Positions 1 to 10,555 of a stretch of 64,000 nucleotides of DNA are shown here, in pieces; positions within the stretch are counted from its first letter, which is position 1, and every line of letters starts with the position of its first letter. Source of the DNA: Luidia sarsii (taxonomy: Eukaryota > Echinodermata > Asteroidea > Paxillosida > Luidiidae). The position numbers and the translations under genes are program-made. The stretch covers positions 16,594,394-16,658,393 of the forward strand of contig OX465110.1 of the NCBI GenBank assembly GCA_949987565.1, written 5' to 3'. The notes under the pieces were generated by a model. The model did not search any database, had not been told where the DNA came from, and saw only the letters and a program-made list of their open reading frames with translations.

Positions 1-3000
1 CCTGCTGTCGATTTAAAATAAAATAAAAAAATGCGTGTATTAAGTCATACATGTATACGCAACATTTCGTTGCGTAATTTACGCAGCATTTTGCTGTCTT
101 TGCTAAATATTGCTGAAAAGGGTCTTTGTGGCGCACGACTTACGCAACATTTGTAAGTTGCGTAATTTACGCAACTTTTCTTGAAATCGGCTGCTTGGAT
201 TCAGTTTAAATTTTTAGGAAAGATAACTTCTACCTAGCGCCAAAAATGTTTGGTCTGTATGAAGCTCACTATTATATATAGACATGTCACGTTATAAATA
301 CAAGTACATGTATATTTATACAGCCTATTGTCTGCCTTGTCGGCAGTGACCACTTCACTCTTTTGGAGTATTTGGATTCCTCAAAAGTAGACTGTGGGAC
401 GAGAAGCCAAAGTCCGGACAATTAATCTCCCAAATAAAAGTTATACTTATAGGCCCGCGATTAGCAGGACACGTTTCTACACAAGTGCTAAATATGGCTT
501 TGCAATCGTCCGCCGACGCACTGATTAGGGTCGTTCCACTATCCACCCCCCCCAAAAAAAAAACACCCCAAAACAAAAAAACAGCTATCACAAACTCTAC
601 TTTTTGGGGTGTGTGTACGTGTGGACACAATCAAGTAAATTTAACGCGATTATTGGTGGAATTTGAATCGAGATTCGGACTCCCCCTTTTTTTCCCCTCC
701 ATGTGCTGTAATCTTTTCGGCCACATTGAATTGACCGCGTGAAAATCGAGCTCGTTTTCTCCTGTGCAGTGCTTGAGATTAGCGTGTGCCCGTGTCAGTA
801 CACAGTGTAAAAGGCCCTACGTGAACTGTAAGGGGCCACTCATAATGTTCAGTGTTTTTAAATTTCGACTTCGAATTTCGAAATAGTGGGTGGGTGGGTC
901 ATGGTAATAAATTGAAAATCGAAATTCACTTTTCATTTTAAAATCCGGACCAAACTTTTCTTTCTGCCTTTGCCTTTTTACACATCGTTCGCGCCGCGCT
1001 AGCTTTCCAAAACTTGTGCTGAAACTGAAGGGGGAGACCATCAGCTTCAATTCAACATGCATAAACGATACTTCAATATCAGCCATCATCCTGACATACT
1101 GTGTTGCATTTGTTTTTAATAGATTTGTACATTTATTTGAATTTATATCAAATGAATGTACAATTTGCTTGAACAAAAAAATCACTCTTTTTTTAATCGA
1201 TATTGATTCAAACAATTTTTTTTTGAATTTTTTTTTCGAAATTTAAAAACTTCGAACATTTAGCGTGGCCCCTAAGTCTGTCGGTGCATCGAGCAAGGAA
1301 ATTATGGTCCGTGCATTCCTTCACGTTTTCCCAGCTTCCCAGCCTGGCCGCTGGGCAATTTCCGATGGAAAAGGTCCCAATTCCACGAACTGCATGCGCA
1401 GCTGTTACTTTAAAATGCAGCGATGGTCACATTGAGTTGTTTGTGTCATGTTTGTATCATACGATCAGTTTATTTGTCGCACTTCCTTTGCCATTTTCGA
1501 GACCAAACTATATACACGCGGTAAAAGAAAAAGCAATACCGGGCAGTGCGTGTGTGTTAATCAGGCAACATTTTGACCAAGTTTTGGTCCAAAAATATAA
1601 ATAGTCGGTAAACATGGGTATAGTCAATGAAAATGAAAGCCCCGGTGCTATTGTGTTTGGGCCGAAATCAATCACAAATTTAAAGTACACCGTCATGTAC
1701 ATGTACTAGGCCTATATACTTGTCATGAAACCAGTGTTATCCTATCCTACTTTGCTGCGCACTTTCTTTCATGACGTCAGTTTTGTAGTGTATTTGGTTG
1801 GAGAAGTGAAGCTTTTCAAGATTATGTAGCTTCAATGAGTCCAATGGAAGTTAGTAATCGTAATCATAGAGCATACTCTAATGGACTTCAATGGAAAATT
1901 GGGGTTCGGGCCTATCCTAGCTTGCCCCGTTTGTGTGCGGAAGTAGAGGGAAAGCCGTCAGGGAAAATTGGATGCAAATCGGTTTGTTTCTAAATCAGAT
2001 GCCCAAAATGTAAATCTCAAACGTAGCGCGCCTGGCGTTTCGCTCCCAGCAGGACCTTTCTCAAAAACGGAATTCTTAGCTAGACTTACGGTCTAATAGG
2101 CTATTAGTATCATCTGATTAGCGACTCACTCGGAAATGCATGGCGATACTTTGCAGTATAGCCTTTAGGCTTACATGCACATGCATACATGTACATGTAC
2201 TGTACATTGTAGGCAGTACTACACATGCACGGCGAATTGGTGAACTCGTGCAAATGCTATCTCCGGTTGTCGGTGTCTCGATCGGTGATTGGCCAACACA
2301 CATCCACAGATCGGGCGATCAGCCAATCCCGTCCCTCCCCGGTCGGGCTTCGGTCAAAGTCGCGATCAAAGTCTTTCCAGGGGCTTGCACGCGCCCGCTA
2401 AAAGAAAGGGGCAAGCTTGAAGTGAAGTCAAACATTATTTTGTCTGCATTCTGCTCCTCCATCGACGTCCCATCGTCTTTCACGTTTGGAGGCTTCGCCT
2501 AGCCCAGAGTTGATCGTCAAGAGGTGATTGATCCTAATATTTCGACCGTTTCTATCCCCACAGGATCGAAACGTCGGGCCCTTTAAATTTCCTGAGATTT
2601 GCTTTTTCGTCATTCATGTCAGTGAGCAGTTTGTATTAGATTTGTGTTTGTTACTCTCATCTAAATTTTAATATTTCAGTATAGATTCTTCAGTACAGCA
2701 GAGACGGGAAAGAGACTTTAGCCATCTCCAGAAGTAGAACTAGAATTCACCAGAGGATACCGGGAATGAGACAACATCCAGTCTTACCATTTGCAGCGTA
2801 AATTAACGCTGGGCAAAACGACAATGGGGCAAAATCATTTGCCCTGCAACGGGATTCTGGTCCGGCTTCTGACGATTAATTTTGACTGAGGCAATCCGAA
2901 AGCTGGGCTTTCGTTGACCGAAAGTACCACTTGACCCCTTGACAAACGTCGGCCGCAGAGTTGGTCAAACAGGCCACTACCCGGTATTCTTGTGCAGTGG

Positions 3001-3160
3001 ATGCTTTGTGTGCCATGGTGTTGTTATTTCAGGTCATGCAGGTCCTAAGTGAAGCCCTCTTATCTTCGAATCGGCCGCGGACAGGCTTGTCGATTACAAT
3101 AGCTATAGACACATGAAGTCCCAAAAAATATAAACCTAAGATTTGTTCTGTTGTTATCTT
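1..3160. other. Upstream region of SC5D copy A, no gene recognised
   Basis: No open frame here resembles a known protein. Positions 57-178 hold two copies of an inverted motif built on ACGCAAC/GTTGCGT, probably a terminal repeat of a small transposon. A foldback lies at 831-1273. Positions 2560-2635 carry one copy of the dispersed GATCGAAACGTC repeat. A 5' non-coding exon of SC5D copy A may lie here, because a pyrimidine-rich tract ending in CAG sits about 45 bases before its start codon. I could not locate that exon or its promoter. Confidence 0.5.
831..1273. mobile_element. Foldback / MITE-like element with diverged terminal inverted repeats
   Basis: The left end AGGGGCCACTCATAATGTTC is matched in inverse by the right end, which reads GAACATTTAGCGTGGCCCCT on the plus strand. 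Inside both ends is a TTTTTAAATTTCGA stretch. No transposase frame is present in the roughly 440 bp between them, so this is at most a non-autonomous element. A target-site duplication is not clear. Confidence 0.55.
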
Positions 3161-3211
3161 TCTCCAGTTCAGTTCAGGTTCTGAAGTGGAGCCACAATCT
3201 TTGAGGCGGCC

Positions 3212-3647
3212 ATGGATCTCGTACTCGATGTTGTGGACGAGTACCTGGTGGACCCGGTCCGTCTGTACCCAGCCAGCTGGTCCCGGGACTACTGGGCCCG
3301 TCAGTTGCTCACCCTGTACGTGGTCAGCAGTCTCTGCGGCGTGGCCCTCTACCTGATCTCCGCCACCATCAACTACTATCTGGTCTACGACCACCGGCTG
3401 GAGAAGCACCCGCTGTTCTTGAAGGTGCGTGAGTTGTGGTGTACATGGTGCCTATATTATAGGAAGAAGCTGTATGCAAGAGTCAGATTCATGAAACATA
3501 ATCATCTTCGTTTGTTGGGTATTGTATGGGGGATTGGGTTTTGTTTGTTTGTTGTTTGATGTTCGTTTGTTTGTCTGTTCGATTGTGTGTTCTTTTGGCC
3601 GTTTGTTTGCCGTTTCTGTCTGTTTACCGGTCTGTTAGCCTGCCTAC

Positions 3648-3685
<38 letters not shown>

Positions 3686-5264
3686 AATTGTCTGTGTGTC
3701 TGACTGTCTATCTGCTTGCCTGCCCGCTATCTTTGTCTACATGTCTGTCTGCCTAACTGTCTGCTTGCCTGTCTGTCTGTCTACCTGCATACAATGCATG
3801 CCTGTCGGTATGTTTGCCTATCTGTAGGTAGGCACATGTCTGCCAATCTGTCAGTCTGTCTGCAATCCATTTTCTGTTAATTTCAACAATTGGCAATTGA
3901 TGTATTTAGTATGGCCATAATTATAGCCCGATCTCAGATTCAGACATGTCTTACTATACGGTGTTATGGTACTTTTATCAATCAATTTTACATCGGGAAG
4001 AAAATGCTTTCCACTTTTTACAGAACCAAAAGCGTCGGGAGATCACTACATCTGTGCTGACACTCCCCGTGATATCCGTCTTGACTTCACCCTTGTTCTT
4101 CCTGGAGGTCAGAGGGTACAGCAAGCTCTTCGACGGAGCTTCACGGGACAACAGTTACTATGGTCAGTTATTTCTCCCTTGTGTCCGTTGTTTATACACA
4201 GACAAAATGAATAGGGCAACTCGTACTTCAGGTTCGGGTTTATTTCCATACTATTAGGATTGTTTTTACATTAATGAAGAAGTATTTAGTGAAAATAGTA
4301 TGAGGAGGTCAAGACAAGAAGCCGGAGCTTGTACAAGGGTCTGCCCCCTTTACTTACGTTAAGTAATTATGGTTCCAATAGTTTTGTTTAATTACAATTC
4401 ATTAATAATAAGTAACAATAATAAGTAACGATAGCCTATCAGAATTTTGTGCAGACGATAACGTTCATGCATAAGAAAGGGGAAACGCGCGCCATTTTGT
4501 TTGTTTGATGCAGTTATCTGTCATACATAATCACATACATGCTCGGTATAGCTGTGATGGAACAAAATGCGATGTATAGGCATGACCACAATCAGCTTTG
4601 TTTTCCGCATTTCTACCTCGAATGTTAGTCAAGGCAAGGGTGGTGTCTAAAACTCTATATAAAAGAGTCCCATCTTGTGCACTGCTGGCAAACGAATCCC
4701 GTCATAAGCAGCATGCATGGTTCTATTATAGCTGAAGGGATCTTTGTCCTCTCATCTCCTATAGAATGGGTTCTGAGTGTCCGTGACATCGTCGGCTTCA
4801 TACTCTTCACGGACTTCGCCATCTACTGGGTCCACCGCTGGATGCACCACCGCCTGGTGTACCGTCACGTGCACAAGATGCACCACACCTGGAAGGTGCC
4901 CACTCCCTTCGCCAGCCACGCCTTCCACCCGCTAGATGGGTTCCTTCAGAGCGCCCCCTACCACCTCTATCCCTTCCTCTTCCCGCTGCACAAGTGCAGC
5001 TACCTGGTGCTCTTCTGTCTGGTCAACGTCTGGACCGTGAGCATCCACGACGGCGACTACAGGGTGCCAGACCGCCTCCGACCCTTCATCAACGGCTCGG
5101 CGCACCACACGGACCACCACCTCTACTACAACTACAACTACGGCCAGTACTTCACTCTCTGGGACCGGATCGGCGGCTCCTTCAAAGAGCCCTCATTACT
5201 CTTAACGTCCCTGGAGGAGATCACAGAGCGACAGAAATATACCAGCAAGGACCACGAGGATTAA
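3212..5264 (+). CDS. SC5D: Sterol C5-desaturase (lathosterol oxidase) copy A
   Basis: Predicted endoplasmic-reticulum enzyme that puts the C5 double bond into delta-7 sterols (lathosterol to 7-dehydrocholesterol), using cytochrome b5, O2 and a di-iron centre. Coding exons are 3212-3424, 4024-4162 and 4765-5264. Joined in phase (0, then 1) they give 283 residues, close to human SC5D (299). The start MDLVL matches the vertebrate start. The three fatty-acid-hydroxylase histidine clusters are intact: HRWMHH at 141-146, HKMHH at 154-158 and HHTDHH at 231-236. The family motifs FASHAFHP (166-173) and SIHDGD (210-215) are also present. Hydrophobic spans lie near 35-60, 80-98, 125-140 and 185-210. 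Intron 1 holds a CTGT tetranucleotide tract. A paralogue lies 48 kb downstream in the same orientation. The 3' UTR end is not certain. Confidence 0.93.
3640..3790. repeat. (CTGT)n microsatellite in SC5D copy A intron 1
   Basis: Imperfect CTGT/CTGCCT tetranucleotide run, densest at about 3650-3690 and 3770-3785. It lies in intron 1, between the donor at 3425 and the acceptor at 4023. Confidence 0.85.
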
Positions 5265-5792
5265 ATTTTCCAGTCGTTCCTCCCCCCACGATTTCACACT
5301 GGACTCTGTCGATCGCAGTAAACACCAAACAAACATTAATAATTATTGACCCATTGACTGCTTTGAACTCGATACATTTTCATGGAATTTTGCGACTTGA
5401 ATGAAGACCGTACCAATGTGCTTTGCTGGATTGTAAAAACTATCGCGACCCGTCATTAAGTAACAACTGTCGTTTATGTACTGAGTATCAGAGATGTTTT
5501 CCTGCTCGTATACTCGAAACCCTGCATTCGTAACTACAGTATTAGTCTTTATTTACTGATGTCTATTTTCTCATTCATGGTGAAGTGTATGCGGTACTTA
5601 ATGTCGTACTCACGCCCAAAATGATAGGCCTACTTTTACCAGTTCTCGTGTCCAAGCACTATACTCTATAGCAGTGGTAGGCCAACTTGTATGGTCAAGA
5701 CTTGAGAACACTCCTACACCACTGCAGTGTCTTCAACAGGCAGACACCGTACACTTAGCCGACATTTATATCATTATCTAAGTATGATGAAG

Positions 5793-6149
5793 TGAAAGTT
5801 TTGCGGTGACACCATACACTTTTTTTTAGAAGTGTGGCCCTGACTGAAGACCAGCAGTCGATTTCACAAAACTCATCGTAACTTGCGATCAATCGCAAGA
5901 CGATGAGCCATGCACCGAATCCGTACGGCGTATCACAACTAACGATGGGTTATCCATCGTAAGTTGAGTTACGATGCTTCGAAAGGCTTTGTAAAATCCA
6001 GCCCTGGTAACTTAACGTTCCATGCAGTGTGTACTTTGCCCGTCGTCGCGTTTGGAGACCAAATCGTTAAGTTACCGACACTTTTCAGAGCCACACACTC
6101 CTCAAAAAAGTGGTGTTTCATAGTTTATGGTGTCACCGCAAACCTTTCA
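5793..6149. mobile_element. Foldback element, GCGGTGACACCAT family, copy 1
   Basis: The left end TGAAAGTTTTGCGGTGACAC and the right end, which reads GTGTCACCGCAAACCTTTCA on the plus strand, are inverted copies. Inside is a second, nested inverted pair around 5868-5995 built on CATCGTAACTT/AAGTTGAGTTACGATG. No protein-coding capacity. The same ends recur at 18107-18237, 42700-42936 and 50621-50959, with a lone arm near 40063-40120. Confidence 0.7.
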
Positions 6150-7439
6150 ATTGATACTTACACCTTGCAGACATCCGAGTCTTATTTTAGTAACAGTAGG
6201 CCTATCTGTATACGAGTTTCCTTTATCCAGTTTTCTATCCAAAGTTTGCAAACTTACAATCGACAAAGTCATCCGATATGAGTGATTGCCTGTATCATAT
6301 TGTATATTTTGCAGAGGCATTTCCAAGGTAAACTGTGGATTAAGAAATGATGCAATACAAATTATATTTACGCCACCTTTTGTTGGTCAATAGACAATCT
6401 CGAAAATGTAATTTCATGAAAATATTTTGTACTATTGTACACCTTTATAATATGCCGCACTGTACATCATGAAGTTGTCTTTTGTTAGGAATTATGATCA
6501 TAGCGACATCCGTTTCACTGTCTTGTCATTTTTGGGCGTTTTAAGTTATATGCCGATGTACTTCTTTTGTTTACTTGTTTTGATTACATGGTCAAATCAA
6601 AAGGTATAGAATTTATGCTTCCCGAAGTAGGAATTTAAAGTCCGCAATTTTGTTTATTGAAATAGCCAAGTGACAATAGGCCTAAATCTGTACAGTTTTT
6701 TAAAGTCTTTCTTTTGATTGTTTTTATTTCGAGCTTTCATAGAGCTGCATAGCCAATAGGCTTACATGCACATAAATAATGTGAAGAGATGTACACTGGT
6801 TATGCATTATAGTTTCAAGTTTGGCTTGCTAAAAATTCAGCTAAGATGCAGATAAACATACATTATTTTATTTCTCTTATTCGGATAAAGAAAAGTATAA
6901 CTTGAAACACGAATTGAATTCTGGTTCAAGAATTCATCTTGACATTATTACTGTATTAGGATACATTCAGTCTCTGAACTACAATGGACCTACTGCTATA
7001 TCCTCTCTGTAAAGATTATTAAAATGAAAAGATGGCCATGTTAGTCTAACCGATGAACCACAGGAACTATAGGCCTAGTTGGAAAGAGTGCACAAACGTT
7101 CGTATAGACACTACCACTTCATCCGAGAAGTTCAGAATAAAATAACGCATCTGATTAAAATGGACATGTTTATATACATGTACAAGTACATAATAATTAT
7201 TGCATGTATGATGATAACAATAGGCCATATTATTATACACGTACCCGCTTTGCTGTGTGTGTTTGTCTTTTATAAAAAGTTGTCCGACTTGCTTGTCATA
7301 AGTATAGTTTGTTTCGTCTGTTTGATTGATTTGAGAATTTTCAGGAAAATAACATGGAAGGGAAAATGATTGACCGGGATCTTTTGAACAATTTTGTTTT
7401 AAAAATCTTTGTCATTATTTTTTTCAAAATTTTACATAA

Positions 7440-7812
7440 GTTCCCAGTCAGTTTTTCCTTTATTTGTTTGATTGAAATTGACAAAGCTGCATGGCACTTT
7501 GTGTGATCCCGAACTGTAGTACAGTAGGCCTACCCAGGTCTACCAAAAGGTTGGTCATGGCATCTGAATGAATTCAAATGGGGGAATATTACGGCAGATA
7601 ATGGTTAATGCTTCTGACCATGGAGGAACAAGGGCCTCCATGTTCTGACTGAGGGCCCCACCCCGGGAAGGCCGCCATTCTAAGGGCTGGATAGCTCAGA
7701 TAGTAACAGCGCTGATACGCAAAACCATGACGGAGGTCTCGGTCTCGGGTTCGAGTCCCGGTTCATCAGTCACGGTTTTTCTCCTTGCCGTTTTTCAATT
7801 GCAAAAAAAGAT
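7440..7812 (+). mobile_element. tRNA-like SINE, copy 1
   Basis: A tRNA-like stretch at 7685-7770 has an A-box-like segment TAGCTCAGATAG and a good B box GGTTCGAGTCC (7748-7758). An A-rich tail follows about 45 bases later. The upstream body (AAAGCTGCATGGCACTTTGTG near 7480-7503) is shared with the copy at about 17000. The tRNA-like part is similar to those at about 17455-17525 and 59870-59925. Three dispersed copies with the same architecture make a SINE more likely than a real tRNA gene. Confidence 0.6.
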
Positions 7813-8077
7813 AAGCTTTCTGATAATCCTTCTTTTGTGTTCAGTCCTTCACACCTCTCTCTTTGATCTTTCCCCTCTTGTCACTAATCCCTACCCTACT
7901 CCTTGCCCTTCTCTTTGATCCTTCCCCCTCCTCTCACTAATCCCTACCCTACCCCTTGCCCTTCCCTTTGATCTCTCCCTACCAGCTTTACTCTTTGTCC
8001 TTTGTTTCTCATCCGTGTCCTATTCACTCTCTCCCCCTTCCTTCGTGTACATGTATCTGTTTTGTCCTTGTCCCTCT

Positions 8078-8118
8078 GCCTTTGAGAAAGGTCCTGCTAT
8101 AGGATCGAAACGTCAGGC
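8078..8118 (+). repeat. Dispersed repeat core resembling a degenerate hammerhead motif
   Basis: GCCT at 8078 pairs with AGGC at 8115. Between them lie TTGAGAA, a short hairpin (GGTCC/GGATC), then GAAAC and GTC, which is the order of parts in a type I hammerhead ribozyme. The first core segment differs from CUGANGA at two bases, so activity is doubtful. Related copies lie near 2570, 20060-20215, 29541-29579, 32620-32795, 48104-48140, 60560-60605 and 61205-61260. Confidence 0.5.
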
Positions 8119-8364
8119 CCACTAAATTTTAAGAAAAAAAAGAAAGAAAGAAAGTTTGGATGTGGTAAACAAAACACTAGTCGTTCCTAACTAATGAATG
8201 CTTGCAAAATAAAGGCAGCCGTAAATGCCATGTGCGAACTGAAAACGTGCCAAACTCGGGAAACGAAATTGATGTCACTGAAAGCGAGCAATGTCCCCCA
8301 TCCAAAATCGTATCACACCCCTGCAAGATTTAGAGAGAAACCCGTCAGTACGCGAGTATACTGG

Positions 8365-8430
8365 TGACGTCACGCGTCAAAACACGGTCACCAGCATATG
8401 CGCATGCGCAGACTTCAGACGGCCATTTTA
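8365..8430 (+). promoter_or_regulatory. Probable RBM39 promoter: CRE, NRF1 and YY1-type sites
   Basis: A full CRE palindrome TGACGTCA is at 8365-8372, an NRF1-type TGCGCATGCGCA at 8399-8410, and a YY1-type GGCCATTTTA at 8421-8430. All three sit within 66 bases, a classic housekeeping-promoter arrangement. A good donor (AGTAG|gtgagg, about 8552) follows. A branch/acceptor ending in TTTTGCAG lies just before the RBM39 start codon at about 10530. I infer a 5' non-coding exon of roughly 120 bases starting near the YY1 site, followed by a 2-kb intron. Confidence 0.6.
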
Positions 8431-9219
8431 CATGCATCTTGTGAATCGTGTGAATTTGAGAGGACAGAAGTTGGTGAAAGATTTAGAGCAACAGCTTGTA
8501 TATCAAAGGTTTTGACTAGAACTACTAATTACCAAGTGCTGCTACAAGTAGGTGAGGTAACTGAACAATGATCAAAGGGCGTTCCCGCGCATTTCCTTAC
8601 TTTTTTAACGAACATGAACTGGAACAGTCAGTGGCAACGTTTTGGTTGTGATACGGTGATTGTCATTCGTGTCGATGAATGATATGAATTACCGACCGGA
8701 GATTTATTTATTTTTTACTATTATGAACCTTGTTTACTGCTATTAAGAGAAAAATCTCCGTCAAATAATTTTTAGTTCATTCGGTAGTTTGATGACCGTT
8801 ATGTGATGAGTGGATGACTTTCACTCGTGGTGGATTTTGGTAGATTTTGTTGTTGTCTCGTTACTTTTTTAATACAAAACAAAAGTGCAGCGCGCTTTGC
8901 TGCATCAGTGCATGAACATAGTGTACGGAACTTGAATTGCATGTCATGTGTGGAATATCCGATGCCACTTATTCAGCCCAGCAGTGCCCACAACAGGCAC
9001 AAGTTAGTTTAGCGCTTTACCAAGTCGAAAGTCGACTGCATTCCATAGACATTCTTCAACCAAAAAGGAAGTGCCGGTAAGGGTCATGAAACATTGTCAA
9101 GTGAAGTACTGTCTACTGACTAGTGACAGTGTAAACTGTAATGACTAACGACAATGTATTGTAAGCCTACCGAGTAGCACTGGCCACAGTGGTCAGTATG
9201 ATCTTTCCCTCCAAGCCTA

Positions 9220-9632
9220 ATACGAGTAACTTGGACCCGACAAGTCAAGAAATTTTGAATTTGGAGGGTCGGGTGACTGAGGGTCGGAATTAACTACCCC
9301 CGACCTAGTCCGAGTAACTTGGACCCGACAAGTCACCCTTTTTTAATCGAATTTTGAAATTTTGAAATTCGGGTGACTGTAGGGTCCAAGTAAAGTAAAG
9401 TAAAGCGGTAAAGCGGTTTGTACACATCAGCCATGTTGGGACTCTATTTTACTTGGACCCTACAGTCACCCAAATCGCAAAATTTCAAAATTCGATAAAA
9501 AAAGGGTGACTTGTCAGGTCCAAGTTACTCGGACTACTCCCGACCTAGTCCGAGTAACTTGGACCAGACAAGTCACTCTTTTTTTTATCGAATTTTGAAA
9601 TTTTGAGGGTCGGGTGACTGTAGAGTCCAAGG
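9220..9632. mobile_element. Foldback element cluster, GAGTAACTTGGAC family
   Basis: The central palindrome 9307-9535 has arms starting AGTCCGAGTAACTTGG and ending CCAAGTTACTCGGACT, and the arms also share the GACAAGTCACCC and CGGGTGACTGTAGGGTCC blocks. Partial units in direct orientation flank it at 9221-9290 and 9546-9632. There is no coding capacity. It lies in the inferred RBM39 5' UTR intron. Confidence 0.7.
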
Positions 9633-9834
9633 ATAACAGGTAATTCTGCTCTTGAACCGGGACTTTGAATATAAACAACCCTTCCGAAATCCCCAAATTT
9701 CCCCCCAAAACACCTGTAAAACCGTCCCATGAGGATTCAGAGAATCACAGATTCCAATACTGGTCATTTTTTTTATTCACATTTGGGAAAAGGGAGAAAT
9801 TTCCCCTCATTTGACAAGAACAGCCCGTCGATGA

Positions 9835-10210
9835 GCCGAGTTGGGGTGGCCATCTTTGATTTGAAACTGTATGACGTCACAATGTGCAGGCAGGTCCGGG
9901 TGTGAAGTGGTCTGCGGGAGTGTGCACTTGTTGAGCCCTACGACTTTTCTGAATAGTGCAAAGCGATGTCCGTACGCCCCCTGTTGATCGAGAAGATGTC
10001 TCTCCCGTTCAACGAGCAAAAATGCGACGGCCATCTTTGATTTTGAACTGCACATGCAACCGCTATACGCAAAGCGATGATGTTCTGACAGGTTCGGGAG
10101 TGCAGTGGGTCTGCATTCTGAGTGTGTGATGCACGCGTTGAGCCCCGCGACTGTTTCCCATACAGTGCAGAGCAACCCACACTTCGCACCCTAATCTGTC
10201 AGAACGTCAT
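9835..10210. repeat. Diverged tandem duplication (about 180-bp unit)
   Basis: GGCCATCTTTGATTTGAAACTG at about 9850 and GGCCATCTTTGATTTTGAACTG at about 10030 each begin a unit. Each unit then shows, in order, a GGTTCGGG-like block, an AGTGGGTCTGC-like block and a GTTGAGCCC-CGACT block. The two units are well diverged. I see no protein in either. Confidence 0.55.
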
Positions 10211-10555
10211 CGATTATAAACCTTTTCAAAGCATCACGGGTATGGCTGACAAACGCCGTATTCTTATCAACTATTGCAGAGCACGCAAGTTTGTGAATTG
10301 TTTATTATTTTTGTTCCTTCAAAAACTAGATGGAGTCTCAGATTTTTTGTTTACATACCAGCGTGTGGAGAAATTGTTTTGGAGAAATCAGTGGGATTTC
10401 TGGGGATTGCCAGGGACGGAGTTGGTCACATTCATAGACTGATTTGACCTGAAACCGTGGCTTGTATGGGCTTGCAGTTTTGCATTTTGCAATACTTTCG
10501 ACTCAAGCCTGTTTTTGTTTGTAATTTTGCAGCATTGCAGCATCTGTCTCCAGCC

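Larger units (their letters stand above)
5265..8360. other. SC5D copy A 3' flank, no further gene recognised
   Basis: AT-rich sequence without coding resemblance. It contains a foldback element (5793-6149), a candidate polyadenylation hexamer AATAAA at 7136-7141 and a tRNA-like SINE (about 7440-7812). A pyrimidine-rich repeat follows, ending in the GATCGAAACGTC motif (about 7850-8135). The SC5D 3' UTR may extend some way into this region. Confidence 0.5.

Noticed and set aside
3946..4257. Long frame across SC5D copy A exon 2 read as a stand-alone gene
   Set aside because: Only 4024-4162 matches the family, and it is bounded by good splice sites; the rest of the frame is intron.
5793..6149. 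Viral or retroviral insertion
   Set aside because: Inverted ends without any polymerase, integrase or capsid frame indicate a small foldback element. I saw no viral gene remains anywhere in the window.
7685..7770. A functional tRNA gene
   Set aside because: The A and B boxes are present, but acceptor and anticodon stems do not pair properly. Two other copies share its non-tRNA flanks, so a SINE fits better.
9307..9535. CRISPR-like array from repeated GAGTAACTTGGAC units
   Set aside because: The units are inverted and unevenly spaced, have no constant spacers, and the DNA is clearly from an animal.
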